In this document: piece after piece, positions 1-8,240 of the stretch
Layout of the letters: every line of letters begins with the position of its first letter
Numbering within the stretch: the stretch's first letter is position 1
Source of the DNA: Alphaproteobacteria bacterium
GTDB lineage: Bacteria > Pseudomonadota > Alphaproteobacteria > Reyranellales > Reyranellaceae
Length of the DNA stretch: 64,000 bases
Direction of reading: 5' to 3'
Assembly: GCA_016869975.1 (NCBI GenBank)
Contig: VGCZ01000010.1
Location: 1 to 64,000, forward strand
The notes under the pieces: generated by a model
Databases searched by the model: none
The model's input: the letters and a program-made list of their open reading frames with translations, nothing else
Told to the model about the DNA's origin: nothing
Made by a program: the position numbers and the translations under genes

Positions 1-249
1 CGGCTTGCTGAACCCTTGCGGCGATGCGGTGAGCATTCTCTCCAGGTGTTTTGCCTCGGTACTCTTCTGTCGTTCACCGCGCATTTGGTAACGGAGTACT
101 ATGGCAATGCCATCTGGTCGCAGATTCTGGTCAGCGTGATAGGCATCCTGATCATGGTGGCCTTCGCCTACACGGCGCACTGGTACAAGAGAAGCGAGTC
201 GTCACCGGCGCCGCGCGTCGCCGTGGCGGTGGGGACGGGGAATGGCTGA
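1..249 (+). CDS. OpgC-family acyltransferase, C-terminal fragment
   Basis: The reading frame is open from the first base, so only the last 82 residues of a longer protein are present. The visible part starts RLAEPLRRCGEHSL and continues with FCLGTLLSFTAHL and a second hydrophobic helix, ending in a basic cytoplasmic-looking tail (HWYKR). The CG(x)HSL(x)xFCLG stretch is typical of the last two membrane helices of OpgC proteins, inner-membrane enzymes that transfer succinyl groups to osmoregulated periplasmic glucans. Its stop overlaps the start of the next gene by 8 bases, so the two are probably translated together. A TTG at position 16 is not a credible start because the match continues upstream of it. 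Substrate is inferred from the family only. Confidence 0.75.
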   Translation, partial: RLAEPLRRCGEHSLQVFCLGTLLSFTAHLVTEYYGNAIWSQILVSVIGILIMVAFAYTAHWYKRSESSPAPRVAVAVGTGNG

Positions 250-1024
250 GACGGCTGGATGGATTCGCCGCGGCGCCATGGCGCTGCTGGCATCGCTCGC
301 GACGGTGACCGTCGCCGAAGCGCGCAACATGGCCGCTTGCAAGACGGACGGCCCAATGCTCGAGCTCGGCGTCACGCTCGACGCCTCGCGCAAGGCGGCG
401 GTGGAGCGCAAGCAGCTGCGCATCGTCGCCATCGGCTCGTCGTCGACCCAGGGCTATGGCGCGGCGCCCGGCAACTCCTATCCGGCCCAGGTGAGGAAGC
501 GGCTGGGCGAGACGCTCAAAGGCGTCGAGGTCGTTGTCTTCAATCGCGGCATCGGCGGCCAGGACACCGACGCCATGGCCGATCGCATCGAACGCGATGT
601 GATCGCCGAGAAGCCCGACCTCGTGATCTTCCAGGCCGGCACCAACGCCGCGTTGCGCCGTATCCCGGTCGAGCGCTTCACCCGCCGCTTGGATATCGGC
701 ATCGAGCGCGCGCGCGCCGGCGGCGCCGATGTCGTACTGATGGACCTGCAATACGCGCCAGCGGTGATCTCGTTGCCCGACGAGGAAATCTATGTCGGCG
801 CGATGCGCGAGGCCGCGCTCAAGCACGGCGTCGGCCTGTTCCAGCGCTTCAACATCACCAAGTCCTGGTACGACAAGGACAACATGACCTGGTCGGACTT
901 CATGACGACCGACGGGCTGCATCTGAACGATTTCGGCCAGAAGTGCATCGGCAAGCTGCTCGCCAAGGCCATCGAACGCATCGTCCTTTCCCGCGCCACC
1001 GGCTCGGTGCAGCCCAAGCGGTAG
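242..1024 (+). CDS. SGNH/GDSL-family hydrolase, exported
   Basis: A 260-residue protein with an N-terminal hydrophobic stretch (residues about 10-27, ending AEA) that looks like a cleavable signal peptide, so it probably acts in the periplasm. SGNH blocks are visible: block I is GSSSTQGYG with the likely nucleophile at Ser67 (the usual GDS has become GSS), block III is QAGTN, and block V is DGLHLND near the C-terminus, supplying Asp and His. Such enzymes cleave or transfer acyl esters. The ATG overlaps the end of the OpgC-like gene, so an ester-removing or ester-transferring role on the same periplasmic glucan is a reasonable inference, not shown. A GGGGACGGGG run precedes the start and can serve as the ribosome binding site. 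Confidence 0.8.
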   Translation: MAETAGWIRRGAMALLASLATVTVAEARNMAACKTDGPMLELGVTLDASRKAAVERKQLRIVAIGSSSTQGYGAAPGNSYPAQVRKRLGETLKGVEVVVFNRGIGGQDTDAMADRIERDVIAEKPDLVIFQAGTNAALRRIPVERFTRRLDIGIERARAGGADVVLMDLQYAPAVISLPDEEIYVGAMREAALKHGVGLFQRFNITKSWYDKDNMTWSDFMTTDGLHLNDFGQKCIGKLLAKAIERIVLSRATGSVQPKR

Positions 1025-1331
1025 CGCTGCCCATCGCCTGTGAAAAGATCGACGCGGTCTGCGGGGCCGCCGCCGACGGCAAGCCGCTGTCAGGATTGCA
1101 GGCGGTGTCGGATCATCTGGCGACTCATTCCCTTGCCCGGCGGGGCGAAGTGGACATCGACGCCGAACGGCGCGCGCATTGAGACATCCCCACTCGGCGC
1201 GTCGGGCAAGCTGCCCCCTTTCCGCGGCGGGAGGACAAAGTCGAGACAAACCGGTTCCATGCGGTAGCCTTGCCCCTTGGGTAGCTGGTCGGGCTACAAT
1301 CCACGCAATCGATCCAGTGGAAGGTAGCGCC

Positions 1332-2108
1332 ATGCCGCGTCGCTTCGTCGACCTGTCGATCTATCTCGAGAACGACGTGATCTCCGATCCCGTGCCGTTC
1401 GGGCCGAAGATTGAATACATGAAGCACGAGAACACGGTCGGCCAGATCGCCGGCTTCTTCCCGGGCCTGAAGCCCGAGGACATGCCCGACGGCGCCGGTT
1501 GGGCGGTCGAGACGGTGCGGCTCAGCACGCACAACGGCACGCATCTCGACGCGCCCTACCACTTCCACCCGACGATGAACCGCGGCGAACGCGCCATCAC
1601 CATCGACGAGGTGCCGCTGGAATGGTGCTTCCAGCCCGGCGTGAAGCTGGATTTCCGCCACAAGCCCGACGGCTATGTGCTGCGGGTCGCCGACATCGAG
1701 GGTGAGCTCGAGCGCATCGGCCACGAGCTCAAGCCGCTGGAGATCGTCGTCGTCAACACCGCCGCTGGCGGACGCTATGGCAACAACGACTACGTCAACT
1801 CAGGCTGCGGCATGGGTTACGACGCCACCATGTACCTGCTGGAGCGCGGCGTCCGCCTGACCGGCACGGACGCCTGGAGCTGGGACGCGCCGTTCTACTT
1901 CACGGCGCAGAAGTACGCCGAGACCAAGGATCCCTCGATCATCTGGGAAGGCCACAAGGCCGGCCGGCACATCGGCTATTGCCACCTCGAGAAGCTGCAC
2001 AATCTCGAGGCGCTGCCGCCAGACGGATTCATGATCTCGTGCTTCCCGCACAAGATTCGCGGCGCCTCGGCCGGCTGGACGAGGGCGGTGGCGATCTTCG
2101 ACGAGTGA
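1332..2108 (+). CDS. Cyclase-family protein (kynurenine formamidase-like hydrolase)
   Basis: The 258-residue protein carries the family signature STHNGTHLDAPYHFHP at about residues 64-79. Its His and Asp residues bind the catalytic metal in the cyclase/KynB superfamily. These enzymes hydrolyse amides, lactones or related ring substrates; the actual substrate cannot be read from sequence. The ATG at 1332 follows AAGGTAGCG and gives MPRRFVDLSIYLEND, a normal N-terminus for the family; the frame is open further upstream but without family similarity. It stands alone: the gene downstream is convergent and separated by a palindromic repeat that can stop transcription from both sides. Confidence 0.85.
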   Translation: MPRRFVDLSIYLENDVISDPVPFGPKIEYMKHENTVGQIAGFFPGLKPEDMPDGAGWAVETVRLSTHNGTHLDAPYHFHPTMNRGERAITIDEVPLEWCFQPGVKLDFRHKPDGYVLRVADIEGELERIGHELKPLEIVVVNTAAGGRYGNNDYVNSGCGMGYDATMYLLERGVRLTGTDAWSWDAPFYFTAQKYAETKDPSIIWEGHKAGRHIGYCHLEKLHNLEALPPDGFMISCFPHKIRGASAGWTRAVAIFDE

Positions 2109-2123
2109 GATGTGGGAACGCCA

Positions 2124-2167
2124 CCTCACCCCTAAACCCTCTCCCGGGAGAGGGATCGGGGGTGAGG
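2124..2167. repeat. REP-like nested palindrome between convergent genes
   Basis: An 18-base perfect palindrome, CCCTCTCCCGGGAGAGGG at 2137-2154, sits inside an outer inverted repeat CCTCACCCC (2124-2132) / GGGGTGAGG (2159-2167). The whole can fold into a long two-part stem-loop on either strand. It fills the gap between the convergent cyclase and carboxymuconolactone-decarboxylase-like genes, where it probably ends transcription from both sides. The composition resembles dispersed extragenic palindromes common in GC-rich Proteobacteria. Confidence 0.65.
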
Positions 2168-2176
2168 GGACACCGA

Positions 2177-2734
2177 TTACGCTAGGGGCTCGGGCTCGCC
2201 GGGTGGAACATTGATCTGGAAGACGTTGAGCGTCATCGACACCAGCATGTAGTAGCCGCTGACACCCACCAGGTCGACCACGCCCTGCTCGCCGAAGGCC
2301 TCGATCGCGCGTTTGTAGTTCACGTCGGAAACGCGGTTGGTGGCGAGATACTCGCTGACAAAATCGTAGACCACGCGCTCGACCTCGCGCTTGAACGGCG
2401 GCGACTGATGGGTGCGCACCGCCTCGACGATCTCCGGAGCGAGACCCGCTTCCTTCGCCAGCCGCGCATGGGCGTAGAACTCGAACTGCGCCTTGAAGCG
2501 GCGGCCGACCAGCAGGATGGCGAGCTCGCTGAGATCCTTGGGCAGGGTGTTGTTGAAGCGGCAGTACTCGCCGAGCTTCTGGGCGCGGTCGGCCAGCACG
2601 GGGCTTCGCAGCCAGGGTTCGAACGGACCGCGCAGGCCGCCGCGCGGACCCTTGATGATGCCGTCGGCGACCTGCTTCTGCTCGGGCGTGAGCTTGCCGA
2701 GGTCGAGCGGGGCGAGGCGGGCTGGCGGACTCAT
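2177..2734 (-). CDS. Carboxymuconolactone decarboxylase-family protein
   Basis: A 185-residue, mostly helical protein of the CMD/AhpD-like superfamily. The core runs from PFEPWLRSP through ELAILLVGRRFKAQFEFYAHARLA to the helix after VVDLVGVSGYYMLVSM. The Cys-x-x-Cys of peroxidase-type AhpD proteins is absent; Glu and His of EFYAHA are kept, which fits the non-redox CMD subgroup. Members act as decarboxylases or have unknown roles in aromatic or aldehyde metabolism. It is monocistronic, convergent with the cyclase-family gene, and starts with an ATG preceded by GAGGAG on its strand. Exact reaction unknown. Confidence 0.8.
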   Translation of the reverse strand: MSPPARLAPLDLGKLTPEQKQVADGIIKGPRGGLRGPFEPWLRSPVLADRAQKLGEYCRFNNTLPKDLSELAILLVGRRFKAQFEFYAHARLAKEAGLAPEIVEAVRTHQSPPFKREVERVVYDFVSEYLATNRVSDVNYKRAIEAFGEQGVVDLVGVSGYYMLVSMTLNVFQINVPPGEPEPLA

Positions 2735-2814
2735 CGGTGCGTCTCCTCATTGCGAAATCGAGCGCCGTCGCCCTGGCGATGGGGGCGCGGCGTTGGCAAA
2801 AGCGATTGAACGGA

Positions 2815-3384
2815 TCAGATCGGGCAGTCGGCCTCGCCTTTTCGGCTGGCGTTGGGCTGCGCGAAGATGTTGTCGATCATGTTGCGCCCGGCGCCGAAGG
2901 CGTCGTTGGCGCCGACGCGGCAGCTGGCGTTCGCCGACCACAAGAGCTCGCGCGACTGCAGGCCGTGGATGGTCATCGAGATCGACAGCAGATCGTTGCG
3001 GCCGCCGCCGGGGCGGGGCGGCTCGAAAGCGCGCGCCGGGCCCTGCGGCGTGGGTCGCTGGGCGTCGATGCCGGTGCGGCGGTCGATCGGATCGTCGCTG
3101 CGCCCGCCGCCGGAGGGCGGGAGCCCGCGCTGCAGGTTGACCTGCAGCTTCAGGATATGGCCGCCGCTGAAGCCCACCTCGTGTCCGGTCTTGGCGAGCT
3201 TCTCCATCACCAGGCGCCGCAGGTCGCGGCCCAGCTCGCTGTCGGGTGAGAGGTCGACGGCGATCTTGCCCGCGGGAATGCCGCGCGTGGTGCGCACCTC
3301 GAAATTGCCGATGCCCGACTGGGCATGCGCGATCGTGCCGCCGAGCAGCAGAGTCGTGGCGAAGACTACGGCGAGCGTCTTCAT
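2815..3384 (-). CDS. Hypothetical secreted protein
   Basis: The 189-residue protein begins with a clear signal peptide (MKTLAVVFATTLLLGGTIAHA, cleavage probably after AHA). The mature part has an N-terminal segment IPAGKIAVDLSPDSELGRDLRR that suggests a small alpha/beta domain, a Gly/Pro/Arg-rich middle (about residues 108-140), and two cysteines (SCRVG and DCPI) that could form a disulfide. Its ATG overlaps the stop of the class II aldolase gene (ATGA), so it is translated from the same message. I recognise no family and assign no function. Confidence 0.65.
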   Translation of the reverse strand: MKTLAVVFATTLLLGGTIAHAQSGIGNFEVRTTRGIPAGKIAVDLSPDSELGRDLRRLVMEKLAKTGHEVGFSGGHILKLQVNLQRGLPPSGGGRSDDPIDRRTGIDAQRPTPQGPARAFEPPRPGGGRNDLLSISMTIHGLQSRELLWSANASCRVGANDAFGAGRNMIDNIFAQPNASRKGEADCPI

Positions 3385-4121
3385 GTCAGTCGATCCCAGC
3401 CCGGTTCGTCGCGATCGAGCAGCCGCTTGAGCGCCGCGAAATGGTAGTCGATCTGTTGGCTCTCGCCGGCCATCTGGCGCGCCGTGCGTTCGAGGATCTG
3501 CGTCGGGATGATCTCCAGCGGCCGGCCGGTCTGCATCGCCATCACCTGCACCATGGCCGCGCGCTCCAGGTAGTAGAGGTCGTCGTAGGCCTGGGCCACC
3601 GTCTTGCCGGCGACGATCACGCCGTGGTTGCGCAGGAACATCACGGGCTTGTCACCCATGGCGCGACAGATGCGGTCGCCTTCCTCATTGTCGAGCACCA
3701 GGCCGTTGTACACCTCGTCGTAGCCGATGCGCTGGTGGTAGCGGAACGCGTTCTGGGTGCACATCTCCAGCTTGCCGTCTTGCAGCGTGGTCAGCGCCGT
3801 GGCGTAGGGCATGTGGGTGTGCAGCACGACCTTGGCCGTGGGATTGCCGAGGTGGATTCGGCCATGGATGTAGAAGGCCGTCGGCTCGACTGGATGGCGG
3901 CCCTCGATGATGCGGCCGGTGGCGTCGGTCATGACGATGTCGGCCGGCGTGATCTCCGACCAGTGCAGGCCCTGGGGATTGATCAGGAAGCGGTCGTCGT
4001 GGCCCGGCACCACCATGCTGAAATGGTTGCAGATGCCCTCGCTGAAGCCGTGCCGCGACGCCCAGCGAAGCGCCGCGGTGAGATCGATCCGGGCCTGGGT
4101 GATCGAATCATGCCGGGTCAT
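3381..4121 (-). CDS. Class II aldolase/adducin-family protein
   Basis: The 246-residue protein has the fold markers of L-fuculose-phosphate-aldolase-like enzymes: SRHGFSEGICNHFSM near the N-terminus, the active-site region DIVMTDATGR, a metal-binding HTHMPYAT (two His), and RNHGVIVAG towards the C-terminus for a further His ligand. These zinc enzymes cleave or epimerise small sugar phosphates or keto acids; many members work on other hydroxy-acid substrates. The start at 4121 is chosen because an excellent AGGAGG lies just upstream on this strand; the frame is open 31 codons further but without similarity. The gene leads a two-gene unit with the secreted protein. Confidence 0.85.
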   Translation of the reverse strand: MTRHDSITQARIDLTAALRWASRHGFSEGICNHFSMVVPGHDDRFLINPQGLHWSEITPADIVMTDATGRIIEGRHPVEPTAFYIHGRIHLGNPTAKVVLHTHMPYATALTTLQDGKLEMCTQNAFRYHQRIGYDEVYNGLVLDNEEGDRICRAMGDKPVMFLRNHGVIVAGKTVAQAYDDLYYLERAAMVQVMAMQTGRPLEIIPTQILERTARQMAGESQQIDYHFAALKRLLDRDEPGWDRLT

Positions 4122-4291
4122 CTGTGCGCGTCCTCCTCCGAGATGGCGCATCTTTCCCGAGGGGAGCGGCTGGCCCAAGCGAAAACCGACAATTTCACGC
4201 CGCAGGCCTTGCAATTGAGCGCAGGCTCATTATCTGACCCGCCACCTTGGCCGTGTATCAGGCGGCCCCATCGTCAGTCGGGAGGACGCGG

Positions 4292-5731
4292 ATGACAGGG
4301 GCCATGACGCTGGACGCTGCCGGCTTTCCGGGAAAGTGGGTCGATCGGCTGATCCATTCGCCCGTGGGCGACCTGATCGCCCGCCCGTGGGTGGATCCGG
4401 TCGGGCTGGCGGCGCTGAAGCGCTGGTATTTTCCGCTGTCGCGACTCTGGGCGGCCGCCAATATCGCGGATGGCTCGACGGACGCCTTCGGCGCCGCGAT
4501 CGGTGGCGCTGCGCCCGACTACGGTCGTTGGTCGACACGCTATCTGGAGGCCATCCTCAAGCGCCACGACGCGACGCGGCGGCGCGCGATCACGGCCCGC
4601 GATTTGTGGGAGCAAGCCGCCTTCGGCGAGGCGGCGATTACGCCGGAGGCGCTGGCGGCGCTGGACGACGACCGCCGTCGCCGCGCGACCGCGCATCTCG
4701 GCACGCGCGCGCTGTTCTACCCATTGCTCTTCGCCGCGCGCCCGCCGATCGCGCGCTGGCCGGTGGCGTCGCGCGACGCGGTGGAAGCGGCCTATGGCCC
4801 GGTACGGATGGATCCGGCGGCGGCCTATCGCATGCCCGAGACCTTGCCCGTCGTGGAGCTGTCGCATCCGGCCGCCGGGCCCGGGCTGCGCGAACGTTGG
4901 CTGCGCTATCGCTCGCCGCACGCCCGACTGGCGGCGATGCCGGGCACGGACATGGTCTATGCGCGCATCGTCGAGCCGTCGCCCGACGCGCACGCGCCCA
5001 CCCTTATCGTCGGCAACGGGCTCTGTCTGGAGACGGATCTGTTGTGGCGCTCCATCGACAGCGCCAACCTGCTCGCCCGCATGGGCTTCCGTGTCGTCGA
5101 GATCATCTCGCCCTTCCATGGCCTGCGCTGCCCGGCCGGTGTCTATGGCGGTGAGCCGTTCTTCGCTACTGCGCCGCTGGGCACGATCGACCTGATCGTC
5201 GGGCAGACTCTCGAGACGGCGGTCCTGATCGACTGGTGCCGCCGAAGCTTCGGCGGATCGGTGGCGCTGGCCGGTATCTCGCTGACCTCGTTCGTGGCGC
5301 AGCAGACCGCCGTGCGTTGCGGCGACTGGCCGCGGAGCATGCGGCCCGACGCGATCGTGCTGATCAGTCACTCGGGACGCATCGAGGAGGTCACGTTCAA
5401 CGGCGCGCTGGTGCGCGCGCTGGGGCTCAACGCCGAGCTCGACGCCGCCGGCTGGTCGCGCCCGGAGTTGCTGCGCTGGGAAGGACTGATGAATCCGGGC
5501 GGGGCGCCGGCGCTGCCGGCCGAGCGCATCGTCTCGGTGCTGGGCAGCGGCGACACGATGCTGCCCTTCGCCACGGGCATCGAACTCGCGCGCGCCTGGA
5601 ACCTGCCGGCCGAGAACATCTTTGAGCTCAGGGTCGGCCACCTCACCATGCCGGTGGCCTTGATGCGCGACGACCGCGCGCTCGCCCGGCTGCGGCGCAT
5701 CCTGGCTATTCCACCCGCCAATGCAACATGA
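4292..5731 (+). CDS. Alpha/beta hydrolase-fold protein (ABHD18-like)
   Basis: A 479-residue protein whose C-terminal half has alpha/beta-hydrolase features: an oxyanion-type strand PTLIVGNGLCLETD, a nucleophile-elbow position LAGISLTSFVAQQ, a helix-strand pair DAIVLISHSGRIEE, an acid position around VLGSGDTMLPF and a late histidine in VGHLTMPV. The elbow reads GISLTS, so the usual small residue after the Ser-x is replaced. The pattern recalls the DUF2048/ABHD18 group; activity is unknown. The ATG at 4292 has GGAGGA six bases upstream, better than the earlier in-frame codon. Its last 26 bases overlap the tail of the convergent gene. Confidence 0.65.
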   Translation: MTGAMTLDAAGFPGKWVDRLIHSPVGDLIARPWVDPVGLAALKRWYFPLSRLWAAANIADGSTDAFGAAIGGAAPDYGRWSTRYLEAILKRHDATRRRAITARDLWEQAAFGEAAITPEALAALDDDRRRRATAHLGTRALFYPLLFAARPPIARWPVASRDAVEAAYGPVRMDPAAAYRMPETLPVVELSHPAAGPGLRERWLRYRSPHARLAAMPGTDMVYARIVEPSPDAHAPTLIVGNGLCLETDLLWRSIDSANLLARMGFRVVEIISPFHGLRCPAGVYGGEPFFATAPLGTIDLIVGQTLETAVLIDWCRRSFGGSVALAGISLTSFVAQQTAVRCGDWPRSMRPDAIVLISHSGRIEEVTFNGALVRALGLNAELDAAGWSRPELLRWEGLMNPGGAPALPAERIVSVLGSGDTMLPFATGIELARAWNLPAENIFELRVGHLTMPVALMRDDRALARLRRILAIPPANAT

Positions 5732-6818
5732 GCTCGGCCGGTGTCTTCGGAATCTGCGCCACGCGCACGATCTGGCCGGTGTTCCCGCTGATCGGGATTC
5801 CGGCCGTCTTCGTCCTGGGCGTGTAGGTCGTGGCCATCGTCCAGGACTGGTCGGGCGTCGAGTCCTCCCAGACGATGTCGATCCGCTTGCCGCTCAGCGT
5901 CCATAAGCCACGCGCTGTGCAGAAATAGGGCCCGAGACCCTTTTCTACCCGGAACGCCTCGTGACCGCGGTGTAGCAGTAGGTACGGCTTGTTGAGCGGG
6001 ATGAAGCCACCCGGTGACGCGATCTCGTACCAGCCGAACCACGGGTTGACCTTGGCGACATCGTTGGTCGTGGCCGTGCGGAAGCGGCTGTCGAACAACT
6101 TGGTGAATGTCGCGCTCGGTCCGGCGCCGAAGCCGACTTGATCGATGTCGCAATAGCCCATCACGCGGCGCGGGAAATTGGGTTCTTCGCCCAAGATGTT
6201 GGCGACGAACACGAGGTTGGGGCCTTTGACTTGCGTGTTGGCCTCCAGCACTTCGCCCTCGCGAAGCTCGCCGCTCAGCGTTGTGATGTGGGCACCCTGC
6301 TGGAAAGCGTTGTTGCTGACGCCGCTCTGCGCCACGCGCCACTTCACGGTCTTGCCGTTGGCCTCCAGCACGTCGAGCAGCACAAAGATGTGCGCGCTGT
6401 CGACGTCGCGTATGCCAGTCGATTTGTTCTTCCAGTATCCGCCTCGGATGATCACGAAGTCGCCGGGCTTGGGTCCGCCCTTGCCAGTCGCGGCGTCGCG
6501 CGTCCGCTGCTCGTCCATCTTCATCCAGGACGGCCGCAGCCGCTTCGGCGCGGGCTGGAAGATCGAGAGGTTCTCGCCGATCCGATACGTCAGGCCTTCC
6601 GGCGGCGAAGAGCGGTTGACCAGCGTGTTGTCGCGACAGCCGAAGCGCCATAGCAGCCAGTGCGGCAGGAATCCACAGGTCGTGCCCATGCCCTGGCCGT
6701 AGTCCTTGGCGATGTTGTCGAAGCCGACCTCGTGCCAGTGGACATATTTGTTCATGTCGGTGGTTTCGGGCAGGAACTGCTTGCAAAGCTCGACGATGGC
6801 GTCACGGGGTGCGGCCAC
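5706..6818 (-). CDS. Hypothetical protein, possible papain-like cysteine hydrolase
   Basis: A 370-residue soluble protein with no signal peptide. A Cys in GMGTTCGFLPHWLLWR is followed some 95 residues later by a His in DVDSAHIFVLLDV. This order (Cys at a helix start, His on a later strand) is what CHAP/NlpC-like peptidases show, so a hydrolase role is possible but is an inference from two residues. The C-terminal third looks beta-rich (FRVEKGLGPYF, RIDIVWEDS). The start is GTG at 6818 with GAGGAG upstream. The 3' end overlaps the preceding convergent hydrolase gene by 26 bases. No confident family match. Confidence 0.6.
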   Translation of the reverse strand: MAAPRDAIVELCKQFLPETTDMNKYVHWHEVGFDNIAKDYGQGMGTTCGFLPHWLLWRFGCRDNTLVNRSSPPEGLTYRIGENLSIFQPAPKRLRPSWMKMDEQRTRDAATGKGGPKPGDFVIIRGGYWKNKSTGIRDVDSAHIFVLLDVLEANGKTVKWRVAQSGVSNNAFQQGAHITTLSGELREGEVLEANTQVKGPNLVFVANILGEEPNFPRRVMGYCDIDQVGFGAGPSATFTKLFDSRFRTATTNDVAKVNPWFGWYEIASPGGFIPLNKPYLLLHRGHEAFRVEKGLGPYFCTARGLWTLSGKRIDIVWEDSTPDQSWTMATTYTPRTKTAGIPISGNTGQIVRVAQIPKTPAELMLHWRVE

Positions 6819-6949
6819 AGGAACTTCTCCTCGTTCAGGTCCAACGGCAGGCTGACGGCGATTGCCGCGTGTTGGTGATACTAAGCTGATCTACCCACGT
6901 TACGTCGCGATCACGCGGAACGCGCTTTTTTGTCTCGTCGGTAACGCCG

Positions 6950-7654
6950 TCAGGCGATTTCGCGGCTGAGCTTGTTGCGCACGGCGCGGGCGAAATCGCC
7001 GAAGCCGTTGGCCACCATCATGAAGGAGCCCGGGCCGCCGATGACGTTCTCCTCGTACCAGCGGTCGAGGTCGCGCTCCGGCGGCCGGCCGAAATTCGGC
7101 TTGTCGCTGACGATCGGCAGACCGTTGATGACGATGTTCTTGGCCACCAGCTCGTCGCGCACGATGTCGGCCGGCGGCCCGTTGTTGTTGCGGCCGTCGC
7201 CCGACACGTCGATCACCATGCGTCGGGAGTGGAAGGGGCCGCTCTCGAACTTGCCGGCGGCATAGCGCATCGCCGCGCCGACGCCGGTCCAGCTGTGCGG
7301 CTCGTAAGGCAGGCCCGAGATCCTGGCTGCGACACGCTCGCAGGACGCCTTGCTATCGATCAGGATCCAGTCGATCGGCGTGCGCTGCATTTGCGGTCCG
7401 GCCCATTCCACGTAGCAAAGGCCGATGCGTTGCAGCGGGCCCGAGGTGATAGCGTCGACGATGCGCTGGTCGGTCAGCGCGCGCGCATAGCCGTCCTTCT
7501 GCAGCTCGTACTCCTCGGCGTCGACGCTGCGCGACACGTCGACAGCCAGCACCAGTCGGAGATCGACGTCCATCGGACCGGCGAGCGCTTCGCGCGCGGC
7601 AAGCGGAGCCAGCGCCACGCCGGCCGCCGCGCGCATCATCTGACGACGCATCAT
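6950..7654 (-). CDS. DUF1194 (VWA-like) exported protein
   Basis: The 234-residue product has a basic N-terminus (MMRRQMMR) and a hydrophobic stretch ending AREALAGP that looks like a signal peptide. The mature part is a von Willebrand A-type domain: the metal-binding DxSxS motif appears as LAVDVSRSVD, followed by MVIDVSGDGRNNNGP. Proteins of DUF1194 are common in Alphaproteobacteria and their role is not known; adhesion or complex assembly is typical of VWA domains. The codon at 7654 is preferred over 7660 because GGAGGG then lies 8 bases away rather than 2. It diverges from the YbaK-like gene. Confidence 0.8.
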   Translation of the reverse strand: MMRRQMMRAAAGVALAPLAAREALAGPMDVDLRLVLAVDVSRSVDAEEYELQKDGYARALTDQRIVDAITSGPLQRIGLCYVEWAGPQMQRTPIDWILIDSKASCERVAARISGLPYEPHSWTGVGAAMRYAAGKFESGPFHSRRMVIDVSGDGRNNNGPPADIVRDELVAKNIVINGLPIVSDKPNFGRPPERDLDRWYEENVIGGPGSFMMVANGFGDFARAVRNKLSREIA

Positions 7655-7723
7655 CCGCATGACCCTCCGGGCCGTTCGCCGTGTATGTTCCGCCAAACCG
7701 CGACCGAGGCAAAGGCAAGAGTG

Positions 7724-8203
7724 ATGCCACTGAGCGACAGCGCGCAACGGGTGGAAAACTGGCTGGCCGACCGTGGGCTGCCCGGCCGCGTCAGGGAAAT
7801 GACAGAAAGCACGCGGACCTCGGCGGAGGCCGCCGCGGCGATCGGCTGCGCCGTGGCCCAGATCGCCAAGTCGCTGGTCTTCCGCGGCCGCGACAGCGGT
7901 GGTCCGCTGATGGTCGTCGCCAGCGGCGTCAACCGCGTCGACGAGAAGAAGCTGGCGGCGCTGGTCGGCGAGCGGATCGCGCGGCCCGACGCCGACTACG
8001 TGCGCGGCGTCACCGGCTTCGTCATCGGCGGCGTGCCGCCCGTGGCGCACGAGCAGGCGATCCGGATCCTGATCGATCGCGACCTGCTGGCGCTCGACCC
8101 GATCTGGGCGGCGGCCGGCACACCGGTCGCGGTGTTCCGCCTGAGCGCCGCCGAGCTGATCGCGCTGACCTCGGGCGAGGTGGCCGATCTCAAGGTCGCG
8201 TGA
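7724..8203 (+). CDS. YbaK/EbsC-family protein (aminoacyl-tRNA editing domain)
   Basis: A 159-residue single-domain protein of the YbaK/ProX-like editing family. Visible markers are the conserved lysine in [11 protein letters not shown] and the glycine-rich [14 protein letters not shown] segment. Family members deacylate mischarged tRNAs such as Cys-tRNA(Pro) or Ala-tRNA(Pro); which one applies here cannot be told. The ATG at 7724 starts [13 protein letters not shown], the normal N-terminus; an ATG at 7685 would add an unrelated extension. The gene ends 37 bases before purC on the same strand, so co-transcription is likely. Confidence 0.85.
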   Translation: MPLSDSAQRVENWLADRGLPGRVREMTESTRTSAEAAAAIGCAVAQIAKSLVFRGRDSGGPLMVVASGVNRVDEKKLAALVGERIARPDADYVRGVTGFVIGGVPPVAHEQAIRILIDRDLLALDPIWAAAGTPVAVFRLSAAELIALTSGEVADLKVA

Positions 8204-8240
8204 TAGGGGAAGGCGACCCTCGACAGGAAAGCATCGTCTC

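Noticed and set aside
152-1333. 393-residue open frame opposite the SGNH hydrolase gene
   Set aside because: It is the antisense shadow of well-supported + strand genes in GC-rich DNA, has low-complexity Arg/Ala/Gly composition and no motifs.
4274-5641. 455-residue open frame opposite the ABHD18-like gene
   Set aside because: Mirror of a real gene, Arg/Gln/His-rich, no domain, no ribosome binding site.
6916-6936. Terminator candidate CGCGGAACGCG followed by six T
   Set aside because: The stem is only about 4 bp and no + strand gene ends just before it.
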